Assembly: GCA_026545765.1 (NCBI GenBank)
Contig: CM048844.1
Coordinates: 66,029,035 to 66,093,034 of the forward strand
Direction: 5' to 3'
DNA: 64,000 bases
DNA from: Plantago major
Lineage: Eukaryota > Streptophyta > Magnoliopsida > Lamiales > Plantaginaceae
The notes below the pieces were generated by a model, which was not told where the DNA came from, made no database searches, and worked only from the letters and a program-made list of their open reading frames with translations. The first letter of the stretch is position 1; each line of letters starts with the position of its first letter. The position numbers were made by a program, and so were the translations under genes. Shown here piece after piece: positions 44,364-55,250 of the stretch.

Positions 44364-44937
44364 TCGACTTAATTATCGGGTGTAAACCCACTTGAAATCG
44401 AGCCGCACGATCCTCTTCAGTAGCTACAAATCTTGCTGCAAACCTGGCCAAGCTTTTGAATTTGGCCTCATATTGCCGGACGGTTAGATTACCTTGAACA
44501 AGGTTGAGAAACTCATTCTCCTTAAGATGACGAACGCTCATCGGAAAGTACTTCACATAAAAATCATTCTTGAAGCCCTCCCAAGTGAAAGGAGTACCAG
44601 CTTGCTCATATCGAGTTCTTGTCCATTTCCACCAGTCCAGTGCATTTTCCATGAGGCGAAAGGCGGCAAAACACACTTTCTCCTCCTCTTAATAATCTTG
44701 AACATCAAACAATTTTTCCATCTCAGCCACCCAATCCTTTGCTCATGCAGGGTCCACTGAGAACTCAAAACTCAGTGGGTTAAGCTTCAAAAATTCGGCA
44801 AGATGGTTCCTTGCAGGTGCCGGATTCCCAGCCTGGGTCAAAAGCTTGGCCAAAGTCTCCAACGTGACCGGAGTTCCTATTGGGTTTCCGCCGCTACCAC
44901 TGGCCTGATCGTTCCTCGAATTTCTATTGCGACTCAT
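44364..44937 (-). pseudogene. gag: TR-GAG gag, N-terminal part
   Basis: The ATG at 44937 begins MSRNRNSRNDQASGSGG. The Retrotrans_gag core follows, with ALDWWKWTRTRYEQAG, FKNDFYVKYFPMSVRH, EFLNLVQGNLTVRQYEAKF and RFQVGLHPII. It is typical of Del/Tekay-branch gag. It breaks off at the Athila-type insertion and resumes at 38570. About 200 bases of leader separate it from the PBS. Confidence 0.83.
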
Positions 44938-45136
44938 GATGCTATAATAAAATAAAAGGCTCATAAAGAACACGCCCAACGATGTACATAACAATGGATT
45001 ACACTTGGCAAGAAAGTAACATATTTGTTCACATAAACTTGAAGAACATACCGGAGTGGAGAGACGTCCGACTGTGATCATGGCTCAATGCATTTTTTTT
45101 TAAAGAAGTCCGGAGAACAGGTTTTAAAACCTTGGG

Positions 45137-45149
45137 CTCTGATACCAAA
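45137..45149 (-). other. TR-GAG primer binding site
   Basis: The minus strand reads TTTGGTATCAGAG right after the 5' LTR, continuing CCCAAGG. It matches the initiator tRNA-Met PBS TGGTATCAGAG exactly. Confidence 0.88.
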
Positions 45150-45150
45150 T

Positions 45151-45678
45151 TGTAACGCCCCGATTTTTTAAAAAGACGAACAAAAAAAAAATATGATTCA
45201 TGCTAGAGCGTTAAACGATAAAAACACTTGTTACGAATTTATTTGAACTTAAAACGTGAACGATGCAAAACGCGCCAACAATCCATGTCATGAAATCTGT
45301 GAACATAATTCGTGAAAATGCGGAAGCATAAAAGTGCAACTGTCTTGCACAAACCGCGCTAAAAACTAAGTTCTAATATGATAGTACAATGCATGATTTA
45401 AATGTAAAACATATAAATGGTGACGATAAAAGGTAAAGGCCATGATAACTGATCCGAAACGCCAGTCCCCGTTCCAGGCCTAGCTCCTCACCAAAAAGTT
45501 ATTATAAATAAGGGGTTAGTCAAACCACCGACAAAGCAAGTTTCATGCACGTGCCATGACCTAAAGTTCTATCTTCAAGTCTTTTAAATCTTTTAGTCTT
45601 GGATAATTCAATGCAACCCTATGACCTGACTTGGCCTTAAACAATTGAACTTGTTCTTCTTAAAAACTTTTAACTTTG
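45151..45678 (-). repeat. TR-GAG 5' LTR, partial
   Basis: Begins TGTAACGCCCC and matches 35936 onward for about 530 bases. The match is lost near 45678, so about three quarters of this LTR is absent. Confidence 0.82.
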
Positions 45679-45751
45679 AAAGGAAGGGTGCAGGCGGGTG
45701 CGCTTAGCCCTGGAGCAGGGTGCTCCAGGGCGGGGCATCACACTTCCCGAC
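45679..45751. other. Filler with perfect 11-bp hairpin at a fusion junction
   Basis: Seventy-three GC-rich bases between the end of the partial TR-GAG LTR and the start of recognisable Tat-2 sequence. They contain GCCCTGGAGCA-GGG-TGCTCCAGGGC (45707-45731), a perfect 11-bp stem with a three-base loop. No match to either neighbour is apparent. Confidence 0.65.
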
Positions 45752-47295
45752 GAGAGTGACTGAAACGATCCTCTTTGTGGTGGTCAACAACACATTTGAC
45801 TATAACGTGTTCTTGGGGCGCCCATGACTCAACCAATTCAGAGCAATCGCATCTCCCCTACACAATAGGGTGAAGTTCCCTACTCCGAATGGTGTGGGAG
45901 AAGAAGTAGGAAATTTTAGGGAAGCATGAGAATGTTACATCATGTCAACTAGAGGAGCCTCAGCACTCGTTCTTTCAGTCACCAAAAGGCCCAGGTTCCC
46001 TCCCCCTGTGCCTCTTACTCCAGTAAGGGAAGAGATTGGGGCTGGGACACTCAAGGAGAAATTCCCCAAGACTGCAAGGATGGAGCCCCATGAAGTCTTA
46101 AAAGAAGTTCAATTGGTTGAGGGAGACCCAGAGAAGATGACCCGGATCGGAACAGAGATGAGCGCTGAGGTAGAAATGAAGCTCATCACATGTCTTCGGG
46201 ACAACCGCGACGTCTTCGCCTGGAGCACTGACGACCTCAAAGGGATAGACCCAAGGATCGCAGTTCACCGTCTGAACATGGATCCTACGGTAAAACATAT
46301 CCGACAAAAGAGAAAGGATTTTGGGCCTGTTAAAGATGCTATCATAGTGGGCGAAGTAGAAAGATTAATGAAGGCAGGACACATCGAAGAAGTTAGATAC
46401 TCTGATTGGGTTTGTAACTTAGTCCTCGTAGAGAAGGCTCCGGGGAAATGGAGAATGTGCAACGACTTCACCAGGCTCAACAAGTTTTGTCCAAAGGGTC
46501 CTTATCCATTGCCCCGTATTGACCAGCTAGTAGACTCCACCGCGAGATGTGCGCTCCTAAGCTTCATGGATGCTTATCAAGGCTTCTATCAAATCAAAAT
46601 GGCTCAAGAGGACGTAAAAAAGACAGCCTTCTTCGCAATAGGAGGAGTATACTGTTTCAAATGTCCTACCACAGCGAACGACAGTTAATGAAGTACAGAA
46701 GCTCCTCGGGAGGATAATGGCTCTAAGCTGCTTCATCTCCAGGTCCGCCGAGAAGAACCTACCCTTCTTCAAAATCTTTAGGAAAGGAGACAGGTTCGAA
46801 TGGACAATGGAATGCGAAGAGGACTTGGAAAATTTGAAGAGCTATCTCCTCTCACCTCCGCTATTGTCCAAACCAGTGGAAGGTGAACCTCTCTACCTCT
46901 ACCTAGCGGCCACTGCCGAGGCTATGAGTTCCGTATTGGTGCGGATTCAGGGGAACAATCAAATGCCGATCTATTACCTAAGCAAGGCCCTTGTAGGTGC
47001 CAAAGCTAGGTATGTTAAGATTGAGAAGTTAGCCTTCGTGCTAGTCTACGCCACCCGGCGACTAAAGCCTTACTTCAAATCTCATCAAATTGTGGTCCTC
47101 ACCAACGAGCCACTCAAGCATGTCCTTGGTAAGCCAAATCAATCAGGACGGCTATCCAAGTGGGTGATCGAATTAAGTGAATATGATATCGGGTATCAAG
47201 CTCCTTCAGCCAAGAAAGCTCAAGTCCTTGCCGACTTCCTGGTAGATTACCCCGAAGAAACCGAAGAAGAGACCAATAGTCGCAAGGGGACATGA
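45752..47295 (+). pseudogene. pol: Tat-2 protease end, reverse transcriptase and RNase H
   Basis: Opens with the end of protease (TRGASALVLSVTKRP linker). RT shows RDVFAWSTDDLKGIDP, SDWVCNLVLVEKAPGKWRMC, NDFTRLNKFCPKGPYPLPRI and FMDAYQGFYQIKM, with KTAFFAIGGVYCF. The RNase H part has LLGRIMALSCFISRSAEKN, YLYLAATAEAMSSVLV and PIYYLSKALVGAKARYVK. Sequence agreement with Tat-1 is high throughout shared parts. Broken fossil. Confidence 0.87.
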
Positions 47296-49261
47296 GCCAT
47301 GTGATGCTCACTCAGGAGGAAACCATCCCGGAAGAAGAAAAAACCAAAGAAAAAGAGCTCGAAGAGATGTTCAAAGTTGATGTCCAATTCTGGGCTAAGT
47401 ATCAGGAACCCATGGATGACTCCCTGAGGGTGAGACACATGTTCCCCCTAGATGAAGTAGCCAACATCCCTACACCTGCATCTTCCATCAAGAAGCAGGG
47501 AGACGGGAAAGTTCCCGCTCTCACGATGGAGACAAAACCTGAAGGCGAACGATGTTGGACACTGCAAGTGGACGGATCCTCTACTAGACGACTGGGAGGA
47601 ATAGGAATTCCCCTTGAGAGCCCTGATGGCGCTAGGCTGGAATATGCCATCACCCTTAGCTTTAAGGTGATAAAAAACGAGGCCGAGTACGAGGCACTTC
47701 TTACCGGCTTAAGAATGGTAAGGTCTCTCCAAGTAAAACGAATCAATGCCTATACAGATTCTCAACTTGTCAAGTCCCAATTTTTTGGGTCTTTCGCCGC
47801 TAAAGGACCCAACATGATCAAGTACTTGGAGCTCCTCAAGAAAGAAGTTGAGCACTTTGAAGTATTCACGCTAGAACGATTCAACAGGGAATGGAACGAG
47901 AAGGCCGACGCTCTTTCCAAGTACGCCTCTACCTTAGGAATTTTGGACACAAGGCGCATCATTCTGATGACTCTCACAGATTCTTCCCTGGCAGACCCCA
48001 CTGGTCAAGTCTTCCTCTTAGGCCCCGAAAGGAGATGGATGATCGACATATTTTGCTATCTCAAAGATGGCTATCTACCATCAGACCCTAAAAAAGCAAG
48101 AAGGATCCTATGCCGAGCTAACAGGTACTTTATCCTGGGAGAGGATCTATACAAGAGATCTTTCACTGGAACTGACATGAGATGCCTTGGACCCCACGAG
48201 GCAAAAACTATTTTGGAAGAAATCCACGCGGGGAGTTGCAGTAATCACTCAGGGGGGACGAACCTTGGCTCAGAAAGTCATAAGGCAGGGATACTATTGG
48301 CCTACCATTGATAAGGATGCTGCCAACTTCGCTCGTGCCTGTGAAGACTGCCAATACTATGCCAACATACCACATCGCCCAACTAACCCTATGATTCCGT
48401 CAATCATAGCTTTCCCTTTTGATCAATGGGGAATAGACATAGTTGCCCCCTTTTCCCTGGTACGCACCAAAAGAAGTTCCTTATTGTTGCAGTTGAGTAC
48501 TTCACCAAATGGGTTGAGGCCGAAGTAGTGGCCACCATCATAGAGAGCCGAGTAAGAACCTTCATTTGGAAGAACATCATCTGTCGCTTTGGACTTCCAA
48601 GAGTCATAATCTCCGATAATGGATCACAATTCTCTGGAGCCAGGTTGAAAGAGTGGCTCCAATCCTTCAAAACAGAACAGCGCTTCACTTCCGTTGGCTA
48701 CCCTCAAGCCAATGGCCAAGTTGAAGCTACCAACAAAACCATTGTGAAGATTTTGGAGAAGAGGCTAAGAACTTCTCAAGACAGCTGGGTAGATGATCTC
48801 GATGGAGTCCTGTGGGCACACCGGACAACAGCTCGCACTTCTACTCAGGAGACACCCTTCGCACTAGTCTATGGCTCAGAAGCAGTCATCCCCTCTGAAA
48901 TTGCTGTGGAAACCCAAAGGACCCAACAATACCAACCTACTGGAAATGAAATCGCAAGGATCTAAGACCTTGAGCTCCTCGAAGACAAAAGAAGCAAGGC
49001 ACTAGCTAATATCCTCCGCTATCAAGCTATGTTTGCCCGGGCTTACAACAAACATGTTCTTCCCAAGATATACAAGTCGGGGACTTAGTCCTCCGAAGAG
49101 CTGGCATCTTAAGTAATGTTGGTAAACTCAAGCCCAGGTGGGAAGGACCCTACAAGATCATTGGGGCTAGAGTCAATGTAAGCTTCGAGTTAGAAGATGA
49201 TCAAGGAAGAGTCTTGAAGAGAACATGGAATGCTAAGAATCTACAGAAGTTCTACGCCTAG
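47296..49261 (+). pseudogene. pol: Tat-2 second RNase H and integrase
   Basis: The second RNase H is visible (WTLQVDGSSTRRLGGIGI, KNEAEYEALLTGLRMVRSL, AYTDSQLVKSQFF, NREWNEKADALSKYAS). Integrase follows with the zinc-binding end (CEDCQYYANIPHRP), core (VEYFTKWVEAEVVAT, RVIISDNGSQFSG, YPQANGQVEATNKTIVK, WAHRTTARTSTQETPFA) and C-terminal WEGPYKI-type region ending KFYA at 49261. No chromodomain. Confidence 0.87.
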
Positions 49262-49611
49262 AGTTACTTCCCTGAAGCATACTACATTAATTGCTAAGTT
49301 TTTGTCGTTTTCTTTTCCCGGCCTTGAAGCCCACCAGTTGTACTTGAATTTTCGTCAAATGAATACAAATTTTTTCCAAAACAACTACGTTATATTCGAA
49401 CAAACACACTACCTCGGACCCTTCAACGAGATCCGAGCCAATTACGAAACAGATGCCTGACAAACCAACTTTTCGAGAGAATAAACTTATACAGCCAGTT
49501 CGGGCTAAGTGACATAATTAGCCGAAGAAAGAAATTGCAACACAAGAGATTTTGTATTTCTCAAAGTACAAATTACAAAGTCCGGACATGACCGTCCGGG
49601 ACACATACAGC
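49262..49611 (+). other. Tat-2 spacer after pol
   Basis: Non-coding; matches the Tat-1 spacer from 22633 onward, including GAAGCCCACCAGTTGTACTT. It ends at the Athila-type insertion and continues at 59615. Confidence 0.6.
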
Positions 49612-50880
49612 TGATGTGCTCAAATTAATACTTAGAAAACCAAGTAGCAAGCAGTTGTTATAGACAGACAAAGCTAAACCACAGAGTCGTTCGCTAAGGA
49701 ATTAATTAAGCTATGTAGCAGTGAGAGCAAACAGATACTTGCGATTAACAGTTGAATGATGGTTTGGTTATACTTCTAACTAGTTTAACTAAAGCTAAGA
49801 TTACGATTAACAATGAGAGAAAGATGAATACAGTAGCAAGATCCAATTATGCTAATTCGAACTAGGGATAACACTCATATTTGTCACATGGTCGTTGTAC
49901 AGCAAACCAATCAATTCGATTCAACCAATTGTTCTTAGAAAATATTATACTGGAGAAATCGTGCGTCGTCAATTCACGATCTTTAAACATGAACAATTTA
50001 GAGAATTTAATACGAAATTATTGAATTGAAGGTTTTTACGAAGATTTTATACGAGACTAACCTATATGAGTGATTTGATAAACCCTAGAATGAATATGCA
50101 TAATCTTCACATACTACTGTATTCAAAGGAGTTTAGCTACTCATATTTGAGAATTGCATACAAAGATTCATGGTAAAAATCATATGAAACATAGATGATA
50201 AACTCGCATGCAATAACATACAATTCAATCGATAAGATAAAGAACGAATTGTAAAGAAGAAAGCAATGGAGAAATCAATACCAATAATCTTGATGAATAA
50301 TAATCAATGAATAACCAAGCTCCAAAGATGTCTCAATGTTAATGTCTGAATCTATGAGCTTTTCTCAAAAACTAGGTTAAAAGAAGTCTGAAAAGAAAGA
50401 ATCAAAATTCTAATCTAATAAGGAAAACAAAACGCTAATCCTGCGCCTCTCGCCAGGCGTGAAGGAATAGCTTCAAGTAGCCTTCTTAATTGAAAAAATA
50501 TAGCTCTCGCATAATCTACAAGTGAGCTACAATCTTCAAAGCAGAGCTCATTCAGAAAATCTGCCATGGACCAATTCTTTTCGCATGTAGCTTTCTTAAT
50601 TCATAGAAGATAACCACTCGCTAAATCTCACCGCGGCGGACTGATTTCCTCGCCGCGGCGAGCCTTCTTTCAATTTCCAGTTGCAAGCTCGTAAAATCTC
50701 GCCGCGGCGAGCCATGCTAAACAGCTTGTTCTCATTCAGCTCAAAAGACATCGATTTCTACAAAATGTAAACAAAACACCAAAGTGTAAAAACGAACTAG
50801 AAAGACTACAAAACTAAAGACAAAGACTCACAAAGACAGCTAAAAAGCACCAAATGAGACGTTAGAATATTGTCTCATCA
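49612..50880 (-). repeat. Athila-type 3' LTR (left)
   Basis: Plus-strand ends are TGATGTGCTC and GTCTCATCA. The palindrome cluster is at about 50620-50720. On the minus strand, the start ATGAGAC...GTCTCAT can form a 7-bp hairpin. Confidence 0.9.
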
Positions 50881-52340
50881 AAATCCCCAAACCGAACCTT
50901 TGCTCGTCGCCGAGCAAACACAACCTAAACACACTAGACTCTAAACCATGTAAACAAACAAAGAGTCAAATTCCCAAGCGACCGAATCTACCATTGAAAA
51001 CATTAAATTTACAGGATGCAAAAATTTTGTTCTCAACCTAACCTTAGCAGAAATAGTAAGCAGGTAATCAAACACGATCGTTTCTCAAGTAAATAACAAT
51101 TAAGCCTAGCCCGCTAGTCCCTCGCGGATGTATAAAGTGTACCACTTGCTCTCATGGAAGTATCCATACAGGGTATAGCTCAAAAAGTAAGCTGGGAAGG
51201 TGACTTTCGTCACAAGGATGCCTCAAATATCTTATGCTATTGTACTCGTCTCATTGAGTCGAAAGGGACTTTGGCACATGACTGTATTCCTCCAGAAAAA
51301 TCGAAAAACTGAAACTACTCCCCTCATCCATTTCAAAACAACTTTAGATCTCATAATACTTCACTGAATTTAGTGCATGGCCACCTGGGCTCTTTTAATC
51401 TCAATTTTTTGCCGGTGTCTGTTTTACAAAAAATTCGCACTTTTGTGCGTGTCAGTTTGGTATACGTTCCATCAACCCTCACGAATATATGGATTTTTAA
51501 GGCCACGCCGGTATATAGGTGGTATTTGAAACACGCCTAACACGACTAACAGTGATCAATAAAGACCATAGATCCACCCCCAGATTCAAATATCAAAAGC
51601 TTAAGGAGCAGTAAACAGATTATGCAGCACAATTATAACAGCTCGTAACATTCATAGTGAACAATCCTCTCCCCAAACCAGTTCGACAGAACGGGGGGAA
51701 ATAAAATCCGCAAAGTAAAGCATGCCGTTCGTCATCCCCAACGAAACTAAGTACACATAAGTATGAAAAGGCGCAAGGAATACGTAAAAACTTGCACATA
51801 CCAGGAAATCACACAGTAACAGGTGCCGGTACAATATTTTTTCTTCGGATGGGCTCCTCACAGGCTTTTGTACTACAGGGCTAACCAAACTTGCTATTTA
51901 CAAGAGAAACGACCTTGCAGGATTAAAAGCCTAATACACTACTTCTAGCTAGACATCAAACAAAATGTAAGCAGCCAGAGAATTTACCATTCGCAATAGA
52001 CATTCGACTTGGTAATTGACTCAGACTCACCACAAGAGAAAATAAAAGTACTAACATCTAAACAGGACTCAACTGGAAAGGAAATATATAACTAACATAG
52101 AAAGGTGCCTAACATACCACCACAGTCACATAACACAAACAAGTGGCTAACATACCACTTGAACAGAATACAAAAAATAAAAAATAAAAAACAGAGTACG
52201 AAATAGATTACAAATGTCAGAAATAGAGTACAAAACGAGACAACTTTAGCTAAAGATACAGTTGACCACCTCCCCAAACCTAAACAAGTGCTAGTCCCTA
52301 GCAATGAATAGTGTAAGAACGACTGTATAGAATGACCAAC
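50881..52340 (-). other. Athila-type conserved 3' tail with hairpin and PPT
   Basis: Non-coding. The minus strand has the polypurine tract TTTGGGGATTT beside the LTR and, 18 bases away, a perfect hairpin with arms TTTGCTCG/CGAGCAAA around a GCGA loop (50899-50918). The region to about 51560 matches 42430-43119 of the other element. The rest (51560-52340) shows no coding. Confidence 0.65.
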
Positions 52341-52540
52341 CATAGTGTTGTCTCAGCAGGGGTGATCAGGCGGATCCAGAAGGGCCACCACCGAAGTGCT
52401 GCGCCCAGAAATCCTGTTGCGCCTTCCAGAGTGCCTCCTGCCTCTCCAAGCGCTCAAGCTCACGCTGCTCCCTAGCTTCAGCTCTCCTATCACGCTCCTC
52501 CTGTCACCAGTAGTGGTCCTCGATGCGGGAGTACTGATCC

Positions 52541-53495
52541 TCAATCCGGGCATATTGTGTTCCCCACCCTCAACTGCTTGCATCCGTCAAGTAATTTGCC
52601 GAAGTCAGAAGAACCAGGTGGAGCGGGCTGCACGGCAGTGTCATCAGCGCCCCTGATAGGAGTGGGATGGTGGCCGAGGATGACTCTGGCGCTAGCGGAT
52701 TTCAGAGCTCCTTTGGGTTTCTTGGAGCCCTGAATACCGGGAACATTGAAGGACCGACAGATATTGGTAATAAGGCATGGAAAACCAAGGAGACTGCCTT
52801 TGGCCTTCCGGGACTGAGCCTCCGCCATAATGATATCTAGGGCATCAACAAACTGCCCGTCCATGATCGCTCGAATAAGGCGGGCTGTGGGAGGGGTAAG
52901 GGTGGTAAAATGTGAGTTGAGGGTCACATTATACTGTATCACATGTTGCCAGAGGCGAACCTCTGGCTGAAGGAAGTGGGTGGCTATAGTGGTTTTGGTC
53001 CTGTGGTCCTCCGGATCGGTACCAGGTAGAAGTACAAACTCAGCTAAATCCCTATCAAAACTGCCGGTTGTGAAAATTTTTGCCCAAGTGGCTGTACCGG
53101 TCGTCTTCTGCTTGGAACACCCTAGACTGTAGGAATTCCTGGATACTCCTAGATGAGAACTGGATCTTGACACCGCAAATCGTCATCACCCCATCATCCA
53201 AGTCGTGGAGGCTGATGTAGAAGTCCCGAACCAGCCTCGGGTCATAGGGCAACTGCTTGCCGAAGAGCTTGCTCTAGCCTAAATATCGGATCCTTGCCCA
53301 GACTCGGGCGTACTCCAGCTCATCAAGAGCCAATTCCTGATCGGGCCATGCTTTCCTAGGCTCCCTAAAGTTTTCTTCCATAAAAGCCCTCCCTTCCGCG
53401 GACAGGTGGGAGAACTCATCTACGGGACCGCTCTGTCCGGACGCGCTAATGGACTCGCCTCTATGGCATTTGCTGCCTGTGGCTCTGCGAGACAT
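52541..53495 (-). pseudogene. Extra gene with putative plant transposon protein domain
   Basis: The minus strand from an ATG at 53495 (MSRRATGSK) has LSAEGRAFMEENF. It then shows MPYDPRLVRDFYISLHD, VKIQFSSRSIQEFL and FVLLPGTDPEDHRT, followed by FLQPEVRLWQHVIQYN and PPTARLIRAIMDGQ with LPGFPCLIT-like sequence. This order resembles the 'putative plant transposon protein' domain (Pfam Transposase_32 type) often found in Athila-like elements. No catalytic role is known. It occupies the place where some Athila elements hold an envelope-like gene, yet no membrane segment is obvious. The ATG follows a strong splice-acceptor-like CTCGCAG. Broken. Confidence 0.6.
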
Positions 53496-53499
53496 AATG

Positions 53500-54190
53500 C
53501 CTGCGAGAAAGGTGTTAGTGTAGAACAATGGGGGTAGAGACCTACCTCCCCAAATCGGTTCATGATCAGAGAGCCATAAATAACAAAAGAGCAAGGAACA
53601 GGGGAGAATGCGAAAATCCCCAAACCAACTCAAGATTCAATATCATGGCCAATACACGATTCACATCAGTTCACAAGCATAGGAGTATTGATAATCATAG
53701 CAAAAGAGGGATAAGATGGCATTAATTGTCAAAAACGGCAAGTAGTGCACAAAATTGGAAAACACAAGGAAGTTCAAAAATCGACGAGTAAGGAATCCAT
53801 GCATCAATCGAAATCGAACTACTACACCCAAGCAATCACAACTAACGACGATTAACCATATAATTCAAGTAAACTCGAAAAACTAAGGAAGAAGGAAGTT
53901 CAAGCCAATTTACCTTTTGAATCCGAAGGAATGGGTGGAAAACACACGAAAGTGAAGCAAGAGACGGGGAGAGGAGGAAAAACCCATTGATTTGCAACGA
54001 GAATGGGGGAATTTGGTGGAGAATTGAGGAAGAATGGAGATTAGAGTGAAGAGGAGAGAAAGAAAACGGGAATAGGAAGAGAGGGAAAGGGGCGGTGAGG
54101 AAGAAGAAGAAGAGAAAAACTTTTTAAAAAAACCTAGCTCACAAGTGGAAGAAGTCCATGGGCAAGTTTCTGAAACAATGATTTTTTTTT
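53500..54190 (-). promoter_or_regulatory. Leader-like region of the extra gene
   Basis: On the minus strand, 54120-54000 is strongly pyrimidine-rich (TTCTTCTTCTTCC and CTCTCTTCC words), like plant 5' leaders. A donor-like AAAAG|GTAAAT lies near 53913 and an acceptor-like TTTCTCGCAG near 53505, suggesting a leader intron of about 400 bases. Inference only. Confidence 0.4.
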
Positions 54191-54430
54191 TTCCTCTTGC
54201 CGCGGCGAGTTTTCTTTATCGCAGATATATATATATACTCGCAGTTTCTCGCTGCGGCGACGAATAAATCTCGCCGCGGCGGAAACTTACAAGACAACTA
54301 CTGGAAAAATAAACAGACTCTCGCTGTGGCGAAGCAAAAGGCTCGCCGCAGCGAAAACTTACGAATGCACGAATAGGAAAAGGGAGGCCACCTCGCCGCG
54401 GCGAGCAAGATGCTTCGCCACGGCGAGAGT
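54190..54430. repeat. Internal cluster of CTCGCCGCGGCGAG-type palindromes
   Basis: About eight intact or decayed copies lie within 240 bases, including CTCGCCGCGGCGAG near 54392, CTTGCCGCGGCGAG near 54196 and CTTCGCCACGGCGAG near 54413. The same motif clusters in all LTRs of this family. Here it lies outside an LTR, just upstream of the extra gene's leader. Confidence 0.75.
54225..54237 (-). promoter_or_regulatory. TATA box upstream of the extra gene
   Basis: A 13-base TATATATATATAT run on the minus strand, embedded in the palindrome cluster and followed by the pyrimidine-rich leader-like sequence. It would give a transcript independent of the LTR. AT-rich runs can arise by chance. Confidence 0.45.
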
Positions 54431-54708
54431 GAATTTTTTCTCAAAAAATTCACTTGCACTAGTTCAACCTCGCATCGCAAGATCGAAACTCCAAGCCTCA
54501 GCTAGAGTTTACGAGTTTCCTCGTATGAGTGCCAAGGTCCCACCTTCCAGAGACACAACTAAACAAAAAACAAGCAAACCAAATAAACAAGTAGTCTAAC
54601 AATACGAAATAACAAGCAAGTGTTCGGAATGAAAATTAGTCTAAATGAATGAAAAACAAAAGGGGGCTTTTGTTTATAGTCGTTAGCTCGACTTCTTCCA
54701 TGATGGAG

Positions 54709-55250
54709 CTAATTGAGCTTGAGGTTACCAGCCTTCTCAGTCCCCATGTTCACTCGTGAGCGAGAATAGGTGTAGAGTGGACCGGTGTGTGCTGCAATGT
54801 AATTCCTGGTGTCAACCTGTGCAGGAGAGTATGATGTGGTGACAGCTTGCAACTCATGTTTCTCACCGCAAACCTGGATAGTACATGTACGGCCATAAAG
54901 ATCGACTATCATACGAGTAGCCTTGATGAAAGGGCGCCCAAGAAGCAGCATATCCTTGTCCATCTCTTTGATCTTCACCTACGGTGACTCGACAACCACG
55001 AAATCAGTCATAAACATATCTCCACCAATGGTTACGGGGATATCCTCAACAACTCCCATACATTTTCTTCGAGTACCATTAGCCATGGTCACAAAGCATC
55101 TTCTCGGTTCTAGACCCTTCAGGTTGAGTTCCTCATAAGTCTTGAATGTCATCAAGTTAACTACAGCTCCAGTATCAATAATACCTGTAACCTCAGAAAA
55201 ACTGCCTATCCCGACAACCAAAATCGAAACTATTTGCATCACTAATGCTC
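54709..55250 (-). pseudogene. pro: Athila-type aspartic protease
   Basis: Counterpart of 41186-41749. It has the active site TGIIDTGAVVNLMTF, GVVEDIPVTIGGDMFMTDFV and DMLLLGRPFIKATRMIVDLY. No RT follows. Confidence 0.83.

Larger units (their letters stand above)
35936..45678 (-). mobile_element. Gag-only gypsy element with 2-kb LTRs (TR-GAG type)
   Basis: Minus-strand element with a complete 3' LTR (35936-37934), an internal region of about 1.4 kb once the nested Athila-type element (38571-44363) is set aside, and part of its 5' LTR (45151-45678). The internal region has PBS, gag and PPT with no protease, RT or integrase. The tRNA-Met-type PBS, 2-kb LTRs with TGTAACG(A/C)CCCG ends and gag type point to the Del/Tekay branch. 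It matches published TR-GAG elements, which rely on enzymes of autonomous relatives. The right part of the 5' LTR is missing, so no target duplication can be read. Confidence 0.8.

Noticed and set aside
45707-45731. Hairpin taken as a Helitron 3' end
   Set aside because: No CTRR terminus follows within the expected 10-12 bases and no matching 5' TC end was found nearby.
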